From NCBI RefSeq assembly GCF_009870125.1, contig NC_046683.1, forward strand, positions 43,973,869-44,037,868: 64,000 bases of DNA, written 5' to 3'. Positions 23,614-34,917 of this stretch are shown here, one piece after another (positions within the stretch are counted from its first letter, which is position 1; each line of letters opens with the position of its first letter). The translations under genes were made by a program, and so were the position numbers. This stretch comes from Drosophila pseudoobscura (taxonomy: Eukaryota; Arthropoda; Insecta; Diptera; Drosophilidae). The notes beneath the pieces are model-generated. The model worked only from the letters and a program-made list of their open reading frames with translations. It had not been told where the DNA came from and ran no database searches.

Positions 23614-25255
23614 ATGATCTTGACCACCACATTCCTGTGCTTCTGCGTGGCATCGGCCATCAACTATTTCAGGACGCGCCGGCAGCGGTCGCTGATCAAG
23701 AATCTCGGAGGACCCTTCTCCTGGCCCCTGATGGGCGCGATGCACAAGCTGCTGTTCCTCAAGCCGCAAAGTAAGTGGCGCTGGAGGCTCCTGCTGAAAC
23801 GTTTCTGTTCTGATTTGGCCTGTTAGATTTCTTCCAGCGTAGCCACGAGTATCTGGCCAAGTACGGAGCTGTGACCCGCCTCTGGGTCTTCCACAGACTC
23901 TTCATGCCACTGGCGGACCTCGAGCTGGCCAAACAAGTCCTGCAGAGCGAGCAACATCTGGAGACGGGCTATGAGCTGATGCGGCACTGGCTGGGCGGCG
24001 GCGTTCTCATGTGCGACAAGAACCAGTGGACCCAGCGTCACGGGCTCATAGGCAGCATCTTCAACAAGGGAAACATGCTGCCGCTGACGGAGCTGTGTCG
24101 CCAGCAGGCGGTGCTACTGCAGCTGACACTGGCGGACCATGCAGAACAACGCGATGTGTTCGATGCTTGGACGATTGTGGCACCCGCTGTGCGGGATCTG
24201 ATGGTACTGACCACTTGCGGCGTGCGCCCCAGCGAGGGGTATTCCGAGGCCTTCACTTGGTGAGTGACGCGCCCCATAGATTCCTCTGAGAGCATCGCTT
24301 CTTTCCCTTAGCCTCACGGAGATCTACCGAAAGCGATTCCTGAGCTTGCAGTCGGTGAACCGCTTCACCTTCTGGGTCAGCTCTCCCCTATTACGGCGGC
24401 GACAGGCGCAACTCATCAAGCAACTGAATGACGAACACAAAGAGCACATCGATCGATTCCGAAGACTGCAGAAGCAGGAGGAGCAACTCAAGGCTGGAAA
24501 CGTGGTGGTGGATCGCATTGACCCACTCCCTGCGCAGTGGCATCAATCACTGCTGGAGATTCTGCTGGCCGGCAACCATAATCCCGAAATCTCGGACGAC
24601 GACATCTGTGCAGAGCTGAATACCTGCAACTATCTAGGATACTTGCTCTGCAGCTCGGCCCTCTGCTTCTCCCTAGTCACGATTTCCCGTCATCCGGCTG
24701 TTCAGCAGCGCTGCCTGGAGGAGCTACGGAAGGCTCAGAGAGAAGACCAGAGCTGGGACGTGCGACGGCTGCCCTACCTGGAGGCCGTGCTGCTGGAGAC
24801 GCTGCGCCTCTACCCACCCCAAGTGATTGTCGGCCGCCACTTGACCGAGGATATGCCCTACAGTGAGTGCTCGTATGAATGAGATACGATATATCTTTGA
24901 TCCGATTTTCGTATGATCCCCAACAGCTCATAGCGAGGTGGGGGACGGCACTCTGCCCTTTGGCGCCGAGATATATGTGAATCTCTTTGAAATGCAGCGC
25001 AACGAGGACCGCTATCTGAATGCGAGCCACTTTCGGGCGGAGAGATTTCTGGAGTCCCCGCCAGAGATCTACAGCTTCAGCATGGGTCCACGCTGCTGTC
25101 CGGCCAAGCAGTTCAGCATGGTGCTGCTCAAGACCCTGATCGCCCCAATCCTCTCAAACTTCGAGCTGCTGCCCTATGGAGATGCCCCTCGCCTCGACTT
25201 ACGACTCTCTCTGGGCTCTTCTAATGGCTTTCAATTGGCTCTGAAGCCACGATAG
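23614..25255 (+). CDS. Cyp316a1: Cytochrome P450, Cyp316a1-like (489 aa)
   Basis: CYP4-clan microsomal P450. The model is join(23614..23770, 23827..24259, 24312..24862, 24927..25255), and all phases agree. The N-terminus is a short membrane anchor followed by a Pro/Gly hinge (NLGGPFSWPLMG). The K-helix ExxR is intact (E359-R362), and LYPP follows. The heme loop FSMGPRCCPA places the thiolate Cys at 438, but the usual Gly two residues on is Ala440. The I-helix is abnormal: where the neighbouring P450 has EGHDTTT, this protein has LGYLLCS (305-311). It thus lacks the acid-Thr pair for oxygen activation and the CYP4 Glu that links to heme. It probably binds heme, but normal monooxygenase chemistry is doubtful. 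It lies tail-to-tail with the Cyp4d8-like gene (134 bp between stops) and shares its intron positions. The symbol rests on this divergence and on the remembered pairing of Cyp316a1 with Cyp4d8 in D. melanogaster. Confidence 0.85.
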
Positions 25256-25389
25256 GATCACAAGGATGGACCCGTTTAATAATACTGTTTAATATTTATG
25301 AATATATTTTGGAATGTAATAATGTAATAATAATGTAATGTAATAATGTAAATGCACGAATGCATCAGATCAACATCTGTTATACCTTT

Positions 25390-28153
25390 TCATTGTGTAT
25401 CGTTGCGCCTGCGCATTCCCAACTGGAAGCCCGTGTCCGAGCGCAAGACAATGTTGATGACGCACTCGACGGGCTCGCCCAGCGGCAGCAGCTCGTACTC
25501 GCGCACGATCTTGGCCAGCATCATCTTCATCTCCAGCTGTGCAAACTTCTGGCCGATGCAGTTCCGTGGCCCGGCGCTGAAGGGGATAAAGGTGAAGGGC
25601 GAAAATCGCTCCCCGTTCTCGTGTCGTTCGGGGATGAACTCTTCGGACTGGGGGAACTCGTTTTTGTTCCGCTGCATGCCATAGATTCCGATGAGAAACT
25701 CAGACCCGGCCGGAATAACGCCATCGCCGTACTTGGAGTGGCCTGCAAGCAGATGGGGAGCAGTACAGCCTGGAGAAAGCACTCTATTTAGTCTACTTGA
25801 CACCTACTGTACTTGAAGTCCGTTTGCAGCTTTCGTCCCACCAGGGGCACGGGCGGATACAACCTCAGCGACTCCTTAATAACACACTCCAGGTACTTCA
25901 TCTCGTTTAGATCGCGGATGGTGACGGGCCGCTTGCGATCGGTTCCTATGACCCGGAGTATCTCCTCCAGCATCTTCTCCTGCACCTGCGGATGACGCGC
26001 CAGCACGTGCAGGCAGAAGGACAGTGCGCTGGTGGTGGTGTCATGACCTTCGAACATGAAGGTGTCCACCTCCTCGCGGATCTCGTCATTGGTCAGCGGC
26101 CGCCCATCGACAGTGGCCAGCAGCAGTACATCGAGCAGGGCCATCCGTCGCTTTCTGCCCACATCGTCGTCGGGAGACGGGCTCAACTTGGACCCCTGCT
26201 GCTCCTCGAGTGTCCGCCGGCGCTCCTCTATCACCTTGGTGGTAAAGTCGTGCATGGTGCGGATGAGCTGCGTCTGACGCCACTTCATGTACGGGTGGGT
26301 CAGCGTGAAGAGCAGCTCCACCTGCAGGTAGACGGATATGAAGCGCCAGCTCAGCAGAGCAGTGCACCTGCAATCAGAGACTAATCAGTTGGAACGGGGT
26401 TCTCTGCTCTCTTTGAGGATGGATGGATGGACTCACTCGTTGACTGCCTCCGCGTACGGAGTGCTCTCCGCAGCCTGGGCGTGGATTTTAGTGCCCATGG
26501 CAGTCTCCGCAATGATGTCCAGGGCTGCCATGCAGACGGGCCGGTAGACGTCGAAGGTCTGGCCATTGGCCCGAGGGGCCAGGCGCTCCACACAGACGTT
26601 GGACTGCTGGTCAAAGACCTCCACGAACTGTTCCAGTATCGAGAAGTGGAAGGTGGGTGTGATGATCTTGCGGCGCTGATGCCACACCTTGCCGTCGCTC
26701 AGGAGCAGCCCATTGCCCAGCCACTTTCCCAGGACCCGGTACACGGGATGCTTCACCAGATGCTCCTGGCTGCTTAGCAGCTGCTCGTTGATCTCGGAGT
26801 CGGCGCTCATTATCAGCAGGCGGTTCAGAATCCACACCCGCTGCAGCGGTCCATATTTGCGCATATTCTCACCGCTTACTTTGATGAAGGCTGCGGTTGG
26901 AGAAGAGCAGGAAAAAAACATTGATGATAACTTTTAATCGCTCAAGGCAGCGTTATCATTAACTCTTTAGTCCAAAGATTTTTGAAGCTCATAAATAATT
27001 ATTAACAGTATTAATAGATATGCATATGTGTTCCATAGTTCCCCAGAACCACTTCTGGGGGGATATAGCCGAAACTGAATGCAAATATGATAAGGTACTG
27101 GGCTCAAGTGGCTGTTTAAGTGCTATTTACTGAAAACATAAACACCTCTTAATCTGCACTGAATGTTTGGCACAAAAAAGTATTTTTAAAGTAAGATTAA
27201 ATGTTTGCATGATAAAGGCAGTTGGTATATATTTGTTTCATGTTTATGGTTCCAAGTGCATTGATACTGGTATACCAATAATTACAACAGAAGCTAAGGG
27301 TAGTGTTGCGAATTCCTTCAAACCAATTGTAAGTCCCAAGTTCCATATCCGCTCAAAGGAATCCGCCCTATTTGCAGATCTCCAAGATTGCCCTGAAATC
27401 TGGGGTTAGTTTTTTGTCTGACAGCATCAATAAGTAATTCATTTCATTCTCAGAATATTGCCTAAAGTATTGTGTGTATGGGTAGACCATTCGTTCATTC
27501 AATTAGAATCGGCGATTCAGTAGGTTATGGGAAGATTAGCAGCATTATCGTATTGTTCTAGGAAGCTTCCAAAAACCAAGAGAGCATGAATTCCAAAAAG
27601 AAACAAGAGTTATAAAAAAAGAGAATCTTATCTGGATTACACTTAGCTCTTATCGGTTAAGAGAGAGCAAGAGAACAAAACAAATGAATGAATATGCTCA
27701 CTATGCAGCAAAGCGTAGATTGATCTGTCTCTCTCCCTCTCTCTCTGTCAAGTGATATGCAATAAATAGTACATTTCAAAGTGTGCTCGTAAACAATTGA
27801 AAACTTTTTGTGGTTTTGTAATTGCTTTTCGCGTTCGCGTGCATCAGCGGAAAAAGGGAGAATGTGGATGGAATGGGGTGGACCTTAATCAGCGATCTAC
27901 CCCCTACAAAATTCAGTTTTGATTCGGTTTTGAGAGCACTTCATCGGTTATCGTTTTTACAGACAAAACATTATTACGATCGATTTAATTACATACTCTT
28001 TGGGTTCATGCTGGACATGATGTGCAGGGCTCCCAGCAATGGGGGGCACATGGGTCCCGGCAGATTGGACACGGCCCGGCGACGCTCCGCCTGGCCGCGA
28101 TGGACGAGCCAGCCAACGGCCACCAGCAGTAGGACCAGCACCAGCAGCAGCAT
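25390..28153 (-). CDS. Cyp4d8: Cytochrome P450, Cyp4d8-like (507 aa)
   Basis: CYP4D-type ER-bound monooxygenase. The family oxidises fatty acids and other lipophilic substrates. The model on the minus strand is 28153..27997, 26890..26437, 26367..25808, 25742..25390, with consistent phases. The first exon is separated by an intron of about 1.1 kb. It encodes the membrane anchor (MLLLVLVLLLVAVGWLVH) and the hinge SNLPGPMCPPLLGAL, and joins to TFIKVSGENMRKYG. Motifs are complete: I-helix EGHDTTTS (310-317, with the CYP4 Glu310 that can link covalently to heme, and D313/T314), ESLR (369-372), and heme loop FSAGPRNCIG with Cys452. Intron phases and positions match the convergent Cyp316a1-like gene, showing an old tandem or inverted duplication. 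No TATA box is seen upstream of 28153. Confidence 0.93.
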
Positions 28154-29628
28154 TTTGCACTCTGACTCGAACAGACGATCCGCGGATCGGATAGGCCTGC
28201 AAGGCGCACTTCGACTACGACTACGACTACGATTACGATTGCCAGTGCGAGTATCTATCTAATCGGAGTCCGATTCGAATGTAAAACAAAGTGCATGCCA
28301 CTCAGACCCAAACCGATAATTGAGCGGCACTTGTGCTAATCTAACCGGACTACCAGTATCTTGAGCAAGTGTAAGTAAATGGCACGATTACTTATGTTAA
28401 TTATTCTCGATTCAGTGGCGATTGCCTGGCCCGTCGCGCGATAACGAGGAGTCCGTTCCCCCGGGGCTCATTGGCAGCGTGGGTTTTGTGGGGCATTTGG
28501 CCAGGAGTCGTGAACTTTTTTTGAAGTAATTTCCGTTAGAGACACTCGTGCGGAAATTAAAACATTTGCCCTGACCTGACCTCCAGAATGGAGGGCGGTG
28601 GAGGTAACAAATGGATGGATGGGTATACAATTGGATAGATGGACGGTCAGCTGCCGGAGCAGCCTTCGAAAAAACTAATTAACAGCAGTTTCCTGGCCCA
28701 GGCAACTTTGACTTTGTAATGGCTTTTTATTATTTTTAAAATACTCGTACCTCGTACCGACCAGTATCTGTATCTACGGGATGGGAGAGAGTATAACTGT
28801 GGGCTGCGACAGGCGGCGGTCAATTGTAGACAGAATGTGAATTTTCAATTTTCACAATGACTTTTATAAATAAAATCCTTGGATATCTCGTTTCGCATTC
28901 GTTTCAGTCTAGGTCTTTGTCTCGATTTCTGTTTCTGTTTCTGTTGCTTCGCTGCATCGGACAGAAAGATTTTCTGCATTAATTTTGCATATTAAAAATG
29001 CAATTTGTTGCGTTAATTGCAGCATGTGAAATGCATCCGACAATGCCAGTGATATGCAAGTCCACCGTGTATGTACATACGTACATGCAATAAGTACATA
29101 TGTACATATCCACCAGACGAAGCAGCCAAGTCACGTTGATAGACGAGCAGACAACGCGGCGTATGCGTGTTCGTATTGCGAGAATCGACTGATGAAGTGA
29201 ATAAGGGAAGTGAGAGACGGGGAAGACGGGGAAGAGGATGAGACAGCCCATGGATGGATATTGAAATTATTTCAAAGAACCCCAGAGAATCCAATGCCGA
29301 AAATTTACAGATTTTCGGGGGGAATTTTAAACTTAAAGTTTTGTGAATTCCCTTGCCCTAAAAAAACAAACATTTGTATAAAACTTGTGTATTTGTGCAG
29401 TGTATGCATAATAGTTAAACGGCTTTATTTGCAAATTAAGTGTTTTAACAACATGCAATGCAATCGTTATGCATTCGATGGATCATTTCAAACCAGTTTC
29501 AGAGCTCGAACGTAACTAAATTTATACAAAAATCTGTGGAGGCAGCTTACAGCACACGGTGGTAATATTCTCTTTAAAAAAAACAACACCAGTCTTTCTT
29601 TTTAATTATAGAAAACATATTCAATTAT
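28154..29628. other. Intergenic: Cyp4d8 promoter side to carboxypeptidase 3' end
   Basis: About 1.5 kb. The first 150 bp should hold the Cyp4d8-like promoter and leader, with repeated TAGTCG triplet pairs at about 28208-28240. The rest is AT-rich with no coding signal. The end nearest 29628 presumably contains the 3' UTR of the carboxypeptidase. Confidence 0.4.
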
Positions 29629-30768
29629 TTAACTAGTTAAATGGCTGGCTACGTATGCCAAAAGTGTGCTCAGTAAACCAACAAGGATGTTTAAGTCCTG
29701 ACTCCCTGGCGCCCTATTGCTGACAGGTTTTCTTTGAATCGCAGGTATGGCTCTCCCGGGTGGATACTTCTCAATGGCCTTCTCGGCCAGCGCGCGTATC
29801 CCTACCCAGGTCTCTGCCGTCAGCCTTCGGATGGCCGTGGGCGGTGGAAAGAACTTGTACTCCACACCAAACGCCAGGCCTGACATCTCGAACACAAAGG
29901 ACAATGGAAAGCCGACCTTAAAGGCGTAGTCTAGACTCGTACCGCCCACCATTCCGCCGTAGTAATAGGCCTGCTTTGGCTTGATTTGTGTACCCGTTTC
30001 CCTCAGTATCCTGTCCGTTGCGAACCGAGCAATCTCCTTGAGCTCGTGATGGTTCCTTGTGGGGGAGGACTCGTATACCCACGGATAGAACATCGATCGG
30101 TTTGCGGTGTGCAGGGACAGGTACATTGTGCCACTCCCGTTGTCTACCAACTCATGCATTATGTCCCGCACTAGGCGGGCCTCCGCCTCGGAGAACGGCT
30201 CGCTGCCGGCGTAGGATTCGGTGCAGGGATCTGCCAGCTCGGAATATCCCTGCCCCCAGGCCACATCGAAGTTGCGGTTCAGATTGGTCCCGAAGCACTG
30301 CCTGCCGTTCGGGGAGCGGTTATTGCGCCACCACCTGTCTGAGTTGCGAGAGAACTCGTAGCCATCCGGATTGGCCAGCGGCAGTACGATCCAGTTAAAG
30401 TTCTTCAGTAGATCGGCGTTCTCCGCGAAATTGACCACGAGCTGGTGGATGGCATAGAGCGCGGCCATGGGGGTCATCCATTCTCGGGCGTGCAATTCTG
30501 CATCCATAAAGATTGTTCTCTTTCCCGGCACCCCATCGCCGTTCGATATGGTTATCGTCTTCAACATGCGGTTCTCATAGGTCCGGCCTGCATCCTTCAA
30601 AAAAACCCGATTTGGGTAGTCCTTCGCGAGGGTATCCAAGTAATCCATCACCCCCTCGTAGCTGTAGTAATGGCTCAGATCCAGTTCTGGCGATCCTACG
30701 TTCCCCAGAGTCGCCGAGGGGTCGACGCTGGCCACGAACAACATTATCGCACACAGAGCTCTCCGCAT
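29629..30768 (-). CDS. M14A zinc carboxypeptidase, probably GPI-anchored (379 aa)
   Basis: Intronless metallocarboxypeptidase that removes C-terminal residues from peptides. The catalytic set of carboxypeptidase A/B enzymes is visible: zinc ligands H93 and E96 (LHARE) and H220 (LSLHT), substrate-carboxylate residues N164-R165 (TNLNRN), a Tyr at about 268-270 and the general base E294 (FVFEMSG). The N-terminus is a signal peptide running straight into the catalytic domain (YYSYEGVMDYL). The usual propeptide of about 90 residues is absent. The C-terminus ends in a hydrophobic segment (NILVGLLSTLLAYVASHL) after a small-residue linker, which suggests GPI attachment. It sits in tandem with a related gene 0.7 kb upstream on the same strand. 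Likely a CG8539/CG8562-type gene of 66A; orthology is unresolved. Confidence 0.92.
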   Translation of the reverse strand: MRRALCAIMLFVASVDPSATLGNVGSPELDLSHYYSYEGVMDYLDTLAKDYPNRVFLKDAGRTYENRMLKTITISNGDGVPGKRTIFMDAELHAREWMTPMAALYAIHQLVVNFAENADLLKNFNWIVLPLANPDGYEFSRNSDRWWRNNRSPNGRQCFGTNLNRNFDVAWGQGYSELADPCTESYAGSEPFSEAEARLVRDIMHELVDNGSGTMYLSLHTANRSMFYPWVYESSPTRNHHELKEIARFATDRILRETGTQIKPKQAYYYGGMVGGTSLDYAFKVGFPLSFVFEMSGLAFGVEYKFFPPPTAIRRLTAETWVGIRALAEKAIEKYPPGRAIPAIQRKPVSNRAPGSQDLNILVGLLSTLLAYVASHLTS

Positions 30769-30820
30769 GTTTCCAGAGAACGAGAAGCAGCGGAACTAGC
30801 TCTGTCCTCGATCATCAGCG

Positions 30821-30830
30821 CTATATATAG
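30821..30830 (-). promoter_or_regulatory. TATA box of the carboxypeptidase gene
   Basis: CTATATATAG, a palindrome, lies about 55 bp upstream of the ATG at 30768. This fits a start site near 30798 and a leader of about 30 nt. Confidence 0.7.
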
Positions 30831-31427
30831 CATCGTTCGCCGATGACTGGGCATCAGGAGAGACATCAGCTTGAGGTCGAAGCTGCAGTTACCCTCGACA
30901 CTCGAATGGAAATATCAAAATACTACCATTCATAATTAATATGTCTTATCTGATTGATTAATATTATAGTCCTTGTCTTTAATCAGCTGTAGAGCAAACG
31001 AGAGTCAAGTCCAATATCCCCTGGACACTAGAGCTCACTTTTAATCAAATTGAATTCACCAGAATTTCACAACGGCTTCTTATTTAAAGTTGGACTCTGG
31101 CAATTGATAAGACTGTAGATGAGTTCCCATGAATTTTCTCGCGGGGAAAGTGAATGCCGATTCATACTTATATGTTTATATATTTTATGTCCATAGCTAT
31201 AGCTTATTCTGATGTAATTTGCAAAGTATAAATCCAATTCGAACAGGTTGAGTTTATCCGACGATGCAATGTGGCGTTTGGCAGGCGCGTCACTCGCTCG
31301 AGCATCGAAAGAGAAATCAAATACATTGGAGTTTTTCCAATCTCTCTGAGAGCAAATTCAAAATCACATACAATCATAAATTCCATTGCCCTCTACTTGT
31401 ATGCGTTTGATAGTTTCTTATTTGTTC

Positions 31428-31433
31428 TTTATT
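31428..31433 (-). terminator. Polyadenylation signal of the upstream carboxypeptidase
   Basis: AATAAA on the minus strand, 60 nt beyond the stop at 31493. An A/T homopolymer run lies between stop and signal at 31449-31468. Confidence 0.6.
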
Positions 31434-31492
31434 CGTAATTCTAAATATTAAAAAAAAAAAATTTTTTTGGAGCTGATCAGTGATTATCTCTA

Positions 31493-32799
31493 CTACATCA
31501 CTGCCAAGGCCAGATATGCCAGAAGCGCACTGAAAGTGGCTGCGGGAAGACCAAAGCTCCCATCTACAGATGGGGCATCATTCGTGGCTGGGGCACATGT
31601 CGAATTGGCGTGTTTCGAGCCATCAGATGGTGGACTGGTGGTATTGGAACTGCTTTTACTGGGGCTATACATTTCGAGCGCCCCCAACGCCAGATGCATG
31701 ACTCCCTCCCAACCCTCCATGGCCTGATGGGTGATGAAGGTGGTTTTGCTTTCAGCCTCCGCCCTCATCTCGGGCATCTCAAAGGCAAATAGCAATGGGA
31801 TGCCGACTTCGTAGGCGTAGTCCAGGCTGGTGCCGCCAACACCGTCGTATCCATAGGCCAGGCTGGGGACGTACACCGACCTCGTCTTTTCGAATATTGC
31901 GCCACTGGCCAATTGAGCTATAGCATGGAGGAGCCCATCCGCCTTGCCTGTCTTCCTGAAGTGAGAGAGAGCGAGAGAGATAAAAACTGAGCCAATTTCG
32001 AGGTTTAATATAGAACTTACGTATCGAAGACTGAAGGATAGAAGATCGACTTGTTCTCTGTGTGCAGAGTTATGTAGAGGAACTCGCGTTTCGTCTCCAC
32101 CAGATCTCGCATGAGACTACCGACTGCCAAGGTTTCCAACTCGGAGAATGCGGAGCTCCCTGGATAGTATTGGCTGTGTGTTGGGGCATATTCCGTCAAG
32201 TTCCAGTGCGTGTCATAGTTGCGATTCAGATTGGTTCCGTACTGGCCCCCGTGCGGGGAGCGGTTCTTCTGCCAGAGCTTGAGTTTCTGCTCCAGCGAGT
32301 ACGTGTAGCCATCCGGATTGACCATGGGCAGGACGTACCAGTCACAGGACTCTAGGAGTCTGGCATGCGCATCCTGATTCACCACCAGCTCGTGTACAAT
32401 CTTCAGGGCCACTGTGGTGGTTATCCATTCGTTGCCGTGGGTACCCGCATCCAGCAGGATGACCTTCTTTTCCGACGTCCCCTGCCCGTCCGAGATCTTC
32501 ACGAGCTCAACGGATCGGTTCTCGTAGGTGGTGGTCAGCGACTGGCGGGTCACTGTGCAACAGTAGGCCTGGCTCAGGTTTCTCAGATACTCCATCATGC
32601 CGTTGTAGCCGTAAAAGTCCTCCAAGTTGAGTGCTGGTGTTGGTTCATCCTCCAAGTCGAGTTCTGTTTCATCTTGCAAGCCGAGTGTAAATGTTGGTTC
32701 ATCCGCCCAGTCGACTGTTGGTGTTGCTTCATCAGGATTGGGCAAGTCCATGGCGGCTGCCACAGCGATGCAGAAAAGGAGACACACAACTCGCCACAT
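31493..32799 (-). CDS. M14A zinc carboxypeptidase with acidic N-terminal insert and GPI-type tail (413 aa)
   Basis: The minus-strand model is 32799..32021 joined to 31955..31493 by a 65-nt intron (donor GTAAGT, acceptor TTCAG). The ATG at 32799 is chosen because the reading frame further upstream begins with GTG at 32826, right at the predicted transcription start. The signal peptide is WRVVCLLFCIAVAAA. An unusual acidic stretch follows at about residues 20-60 with imperfect repeats of a DEPT/LxDE theme, in place of a propeptide. The catalytic set is complete: H121, E124 (THGNE), N192-R193, H246 (ITLHT), a Tyr near 294-296 and base E319 (FAFEM). A Ser/Thr/Pro-rich stalk of about 30 residues and a hydrophobic end (FSALLAYLALAVM) suggest GPI anchoring. 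Tandem paralogue of the gene at 29629. Confidence 0.9.
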
Positions 32800-32823
32800 G
32801 CTGCCACAAAGTTCGACCAGTTG

Positions 32824-32860
32824 CACTGACTTGCTTCCTTCATGTAGCAGCCCTTATATA
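32824..32860 (-). promoter_or_regulatory. TATA + Inr core promoter of the upstream carboxypeptidase
   Basis: TATATAA on the minus strand at 32854-32860 and an initiator TCAGTG at 32824-32829 place transcription start near 32827. The ATG at 32799 then has a leader of about 28 nt. Confidence 0.75.
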
Positions 32861-34917
32861 GGCTTGTGTCGCGCAGAAACTATGTAATCGTATCAGCATG
32901 CACTAAATATCCAACTTGGCATGAGTCCGTCAGTTTTCCAGGGAATGCGAGATCTGCTCTGGCTGAATCAGTGGAATCGCCAATAGACTCATCGTGCGTA
33001 TGCGAATGCATATATCCGCCAATGACTAATCCTTTCCCACCCGCACAGCCCCAAAGATATGTGTATCTATGACAAGATCCTCGAAAGCCTCACTGTATCT
33101 TCTTGTATATGAAACACTTTCAGCGTACGATCCACTAATTGAGATAACATTTTCTAGGTTCTCCGGAACAAGCCGGGAATGTTAAAGAAGTTGTCTCTAT
33201 TTCGTACATTTTTGTGCTCCAGTTTTATCTCGGATTACGGCTTTGCCATTTTGCGGTTTAAAAAGCCATTAAAAAATGTAATTATGTTGATAAATACGTC
33301 TTACTGGGCATTTTTTTGCATTTTTATTTTGCCGGCTTTCCTTTTGGCCGTGGCGGCGATGTGGATGGCGATGCGAATGGTCATGGGGCCATGCTGGCCG
33401 TGATGGCCATGAGGATCCGGACAAGGACGGAGCAAACTTTAGCCGCAACAACTAAACAAAAACAGCAACTGACAGCACGGCCTTTCTTCATCTCTGCTTT
33501 CGCGCTCTCTCCCCGGAGTTTTTGTTGGCTGTTTCAACTTTTGAGCCAACAATTTACTTGCCTTGGCCCGGGCCAGGCAAATATTTTATCATTGCGCCTT
33601 TTAGCACTCAAGTGGCGGACAAAAGTGGGGGCTTCTGGGTATCCCGGACTATTGCATTTAAGCGGAGTTTATGGCTTCATTCTGCCATTTGCTCATTTTT
33701 TCAATTTGCCTCGCCAAAGGGAGACAACAGTGCCCTCCAACAGTGGCTGGACCCCATTCTGGTAATCATTTTGGCCATTACTTTGATGGCCAGCTAATGA
33801 AGCTATCATTTATGCAAAACTATGTGGAAAAAACTTTGAACACAAATTGACTATTGACTCTCACGGCGATGGTCGGGGCTCTGTCCTTAGATCATTCTTT
33901 GCAAAATTAATGAGGCTGCAAAAATGTGATTTCAATTTCCAGATTACGCCACTCGAGCAAAGCAGTTGTCCAGGTGCATAATTTACGAGGGCAGGGGGAA
34001 ATATTATTAGTTCATAAGCTGTGTCAGTCGATGGCAGCATCCTGATTCCTGATTCCTGCTGGCTGCTGGCTGCTGGCTACCGACTGCTTCCTATCCTGCT
34101 CTCTCGGAAAGGTCCTTGGACTGCGAGCCATGCGAGTCACGTAGCCTCCATGTCCGATTTTTAAGTTTGCGCTGCACAAATCACGTACCCCACTGGCTTT
34201 CCATTCCCATCCGACTGGCCCGCAACCAGGCACGGACCGAACAAGGACCCAAGCTAATGTCCTACTTGGGGCTATTTGTAGTGCACTTTGTGTGGATTTT
34301 TATGATTTGTTTACGCAGCCTCCGAACGTGGGCGATAAGCACGGAGCGGGCCGCAGGCAGGAGCATCCGGAGACCAACTCCTAGCCAAGCGAAGGACTCG
34401 TGAGCCAGGTCCACCGGGATGCGGACGGAAATGTGAAAAGATTCCTACATTTACATCTGAGATATGTCGCTGAACCACGTCACAGTAGGGTATGAAGACA
34501 AAAACATATCAGCATTGCGATCTACGAATACAAGATGCATTTCTCTGTACTCTACTATAGCTCTTTTGAAAGCACTTGTGAAAGATGAATTACCCCATAC
34601 CTGAAGTTTACATTGAAGCTATGGGACTGTTGTCGAGATACCCATTTCAATTAGTTGCAATCAAAGTTTGAAATCTATCTTTTCGGATGGAATGTAGAGC
34701 GGGCATTTGAAAGCTCGAAGTTCGAGAACACTTATGAGATATTTTCAAAGGAGCTACGTATATTGTGTTCCAAAAGCTATCGATTGCAGTTTCATTCCTG
34801 CAAATCCATCCCTCATCAAAGGTACTCTTACTGAGAAAAATCTTCAACGAATTTCTTTCAACGCACGATTTAATTATTAAAATTAATTTAACAACTTAGA
34901 GAAGAGAGATGAGTCCC
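32861..34917. other. Intergenic region, no gene recognised
   Basis: About 2 kb with AT-rich and low-complexity sequence. Frames at 33316-33797 lack protein-like composition or splice support. The right end should include the 3' UTR of the retinin-like gene at 34918. Confidence 0.4.
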
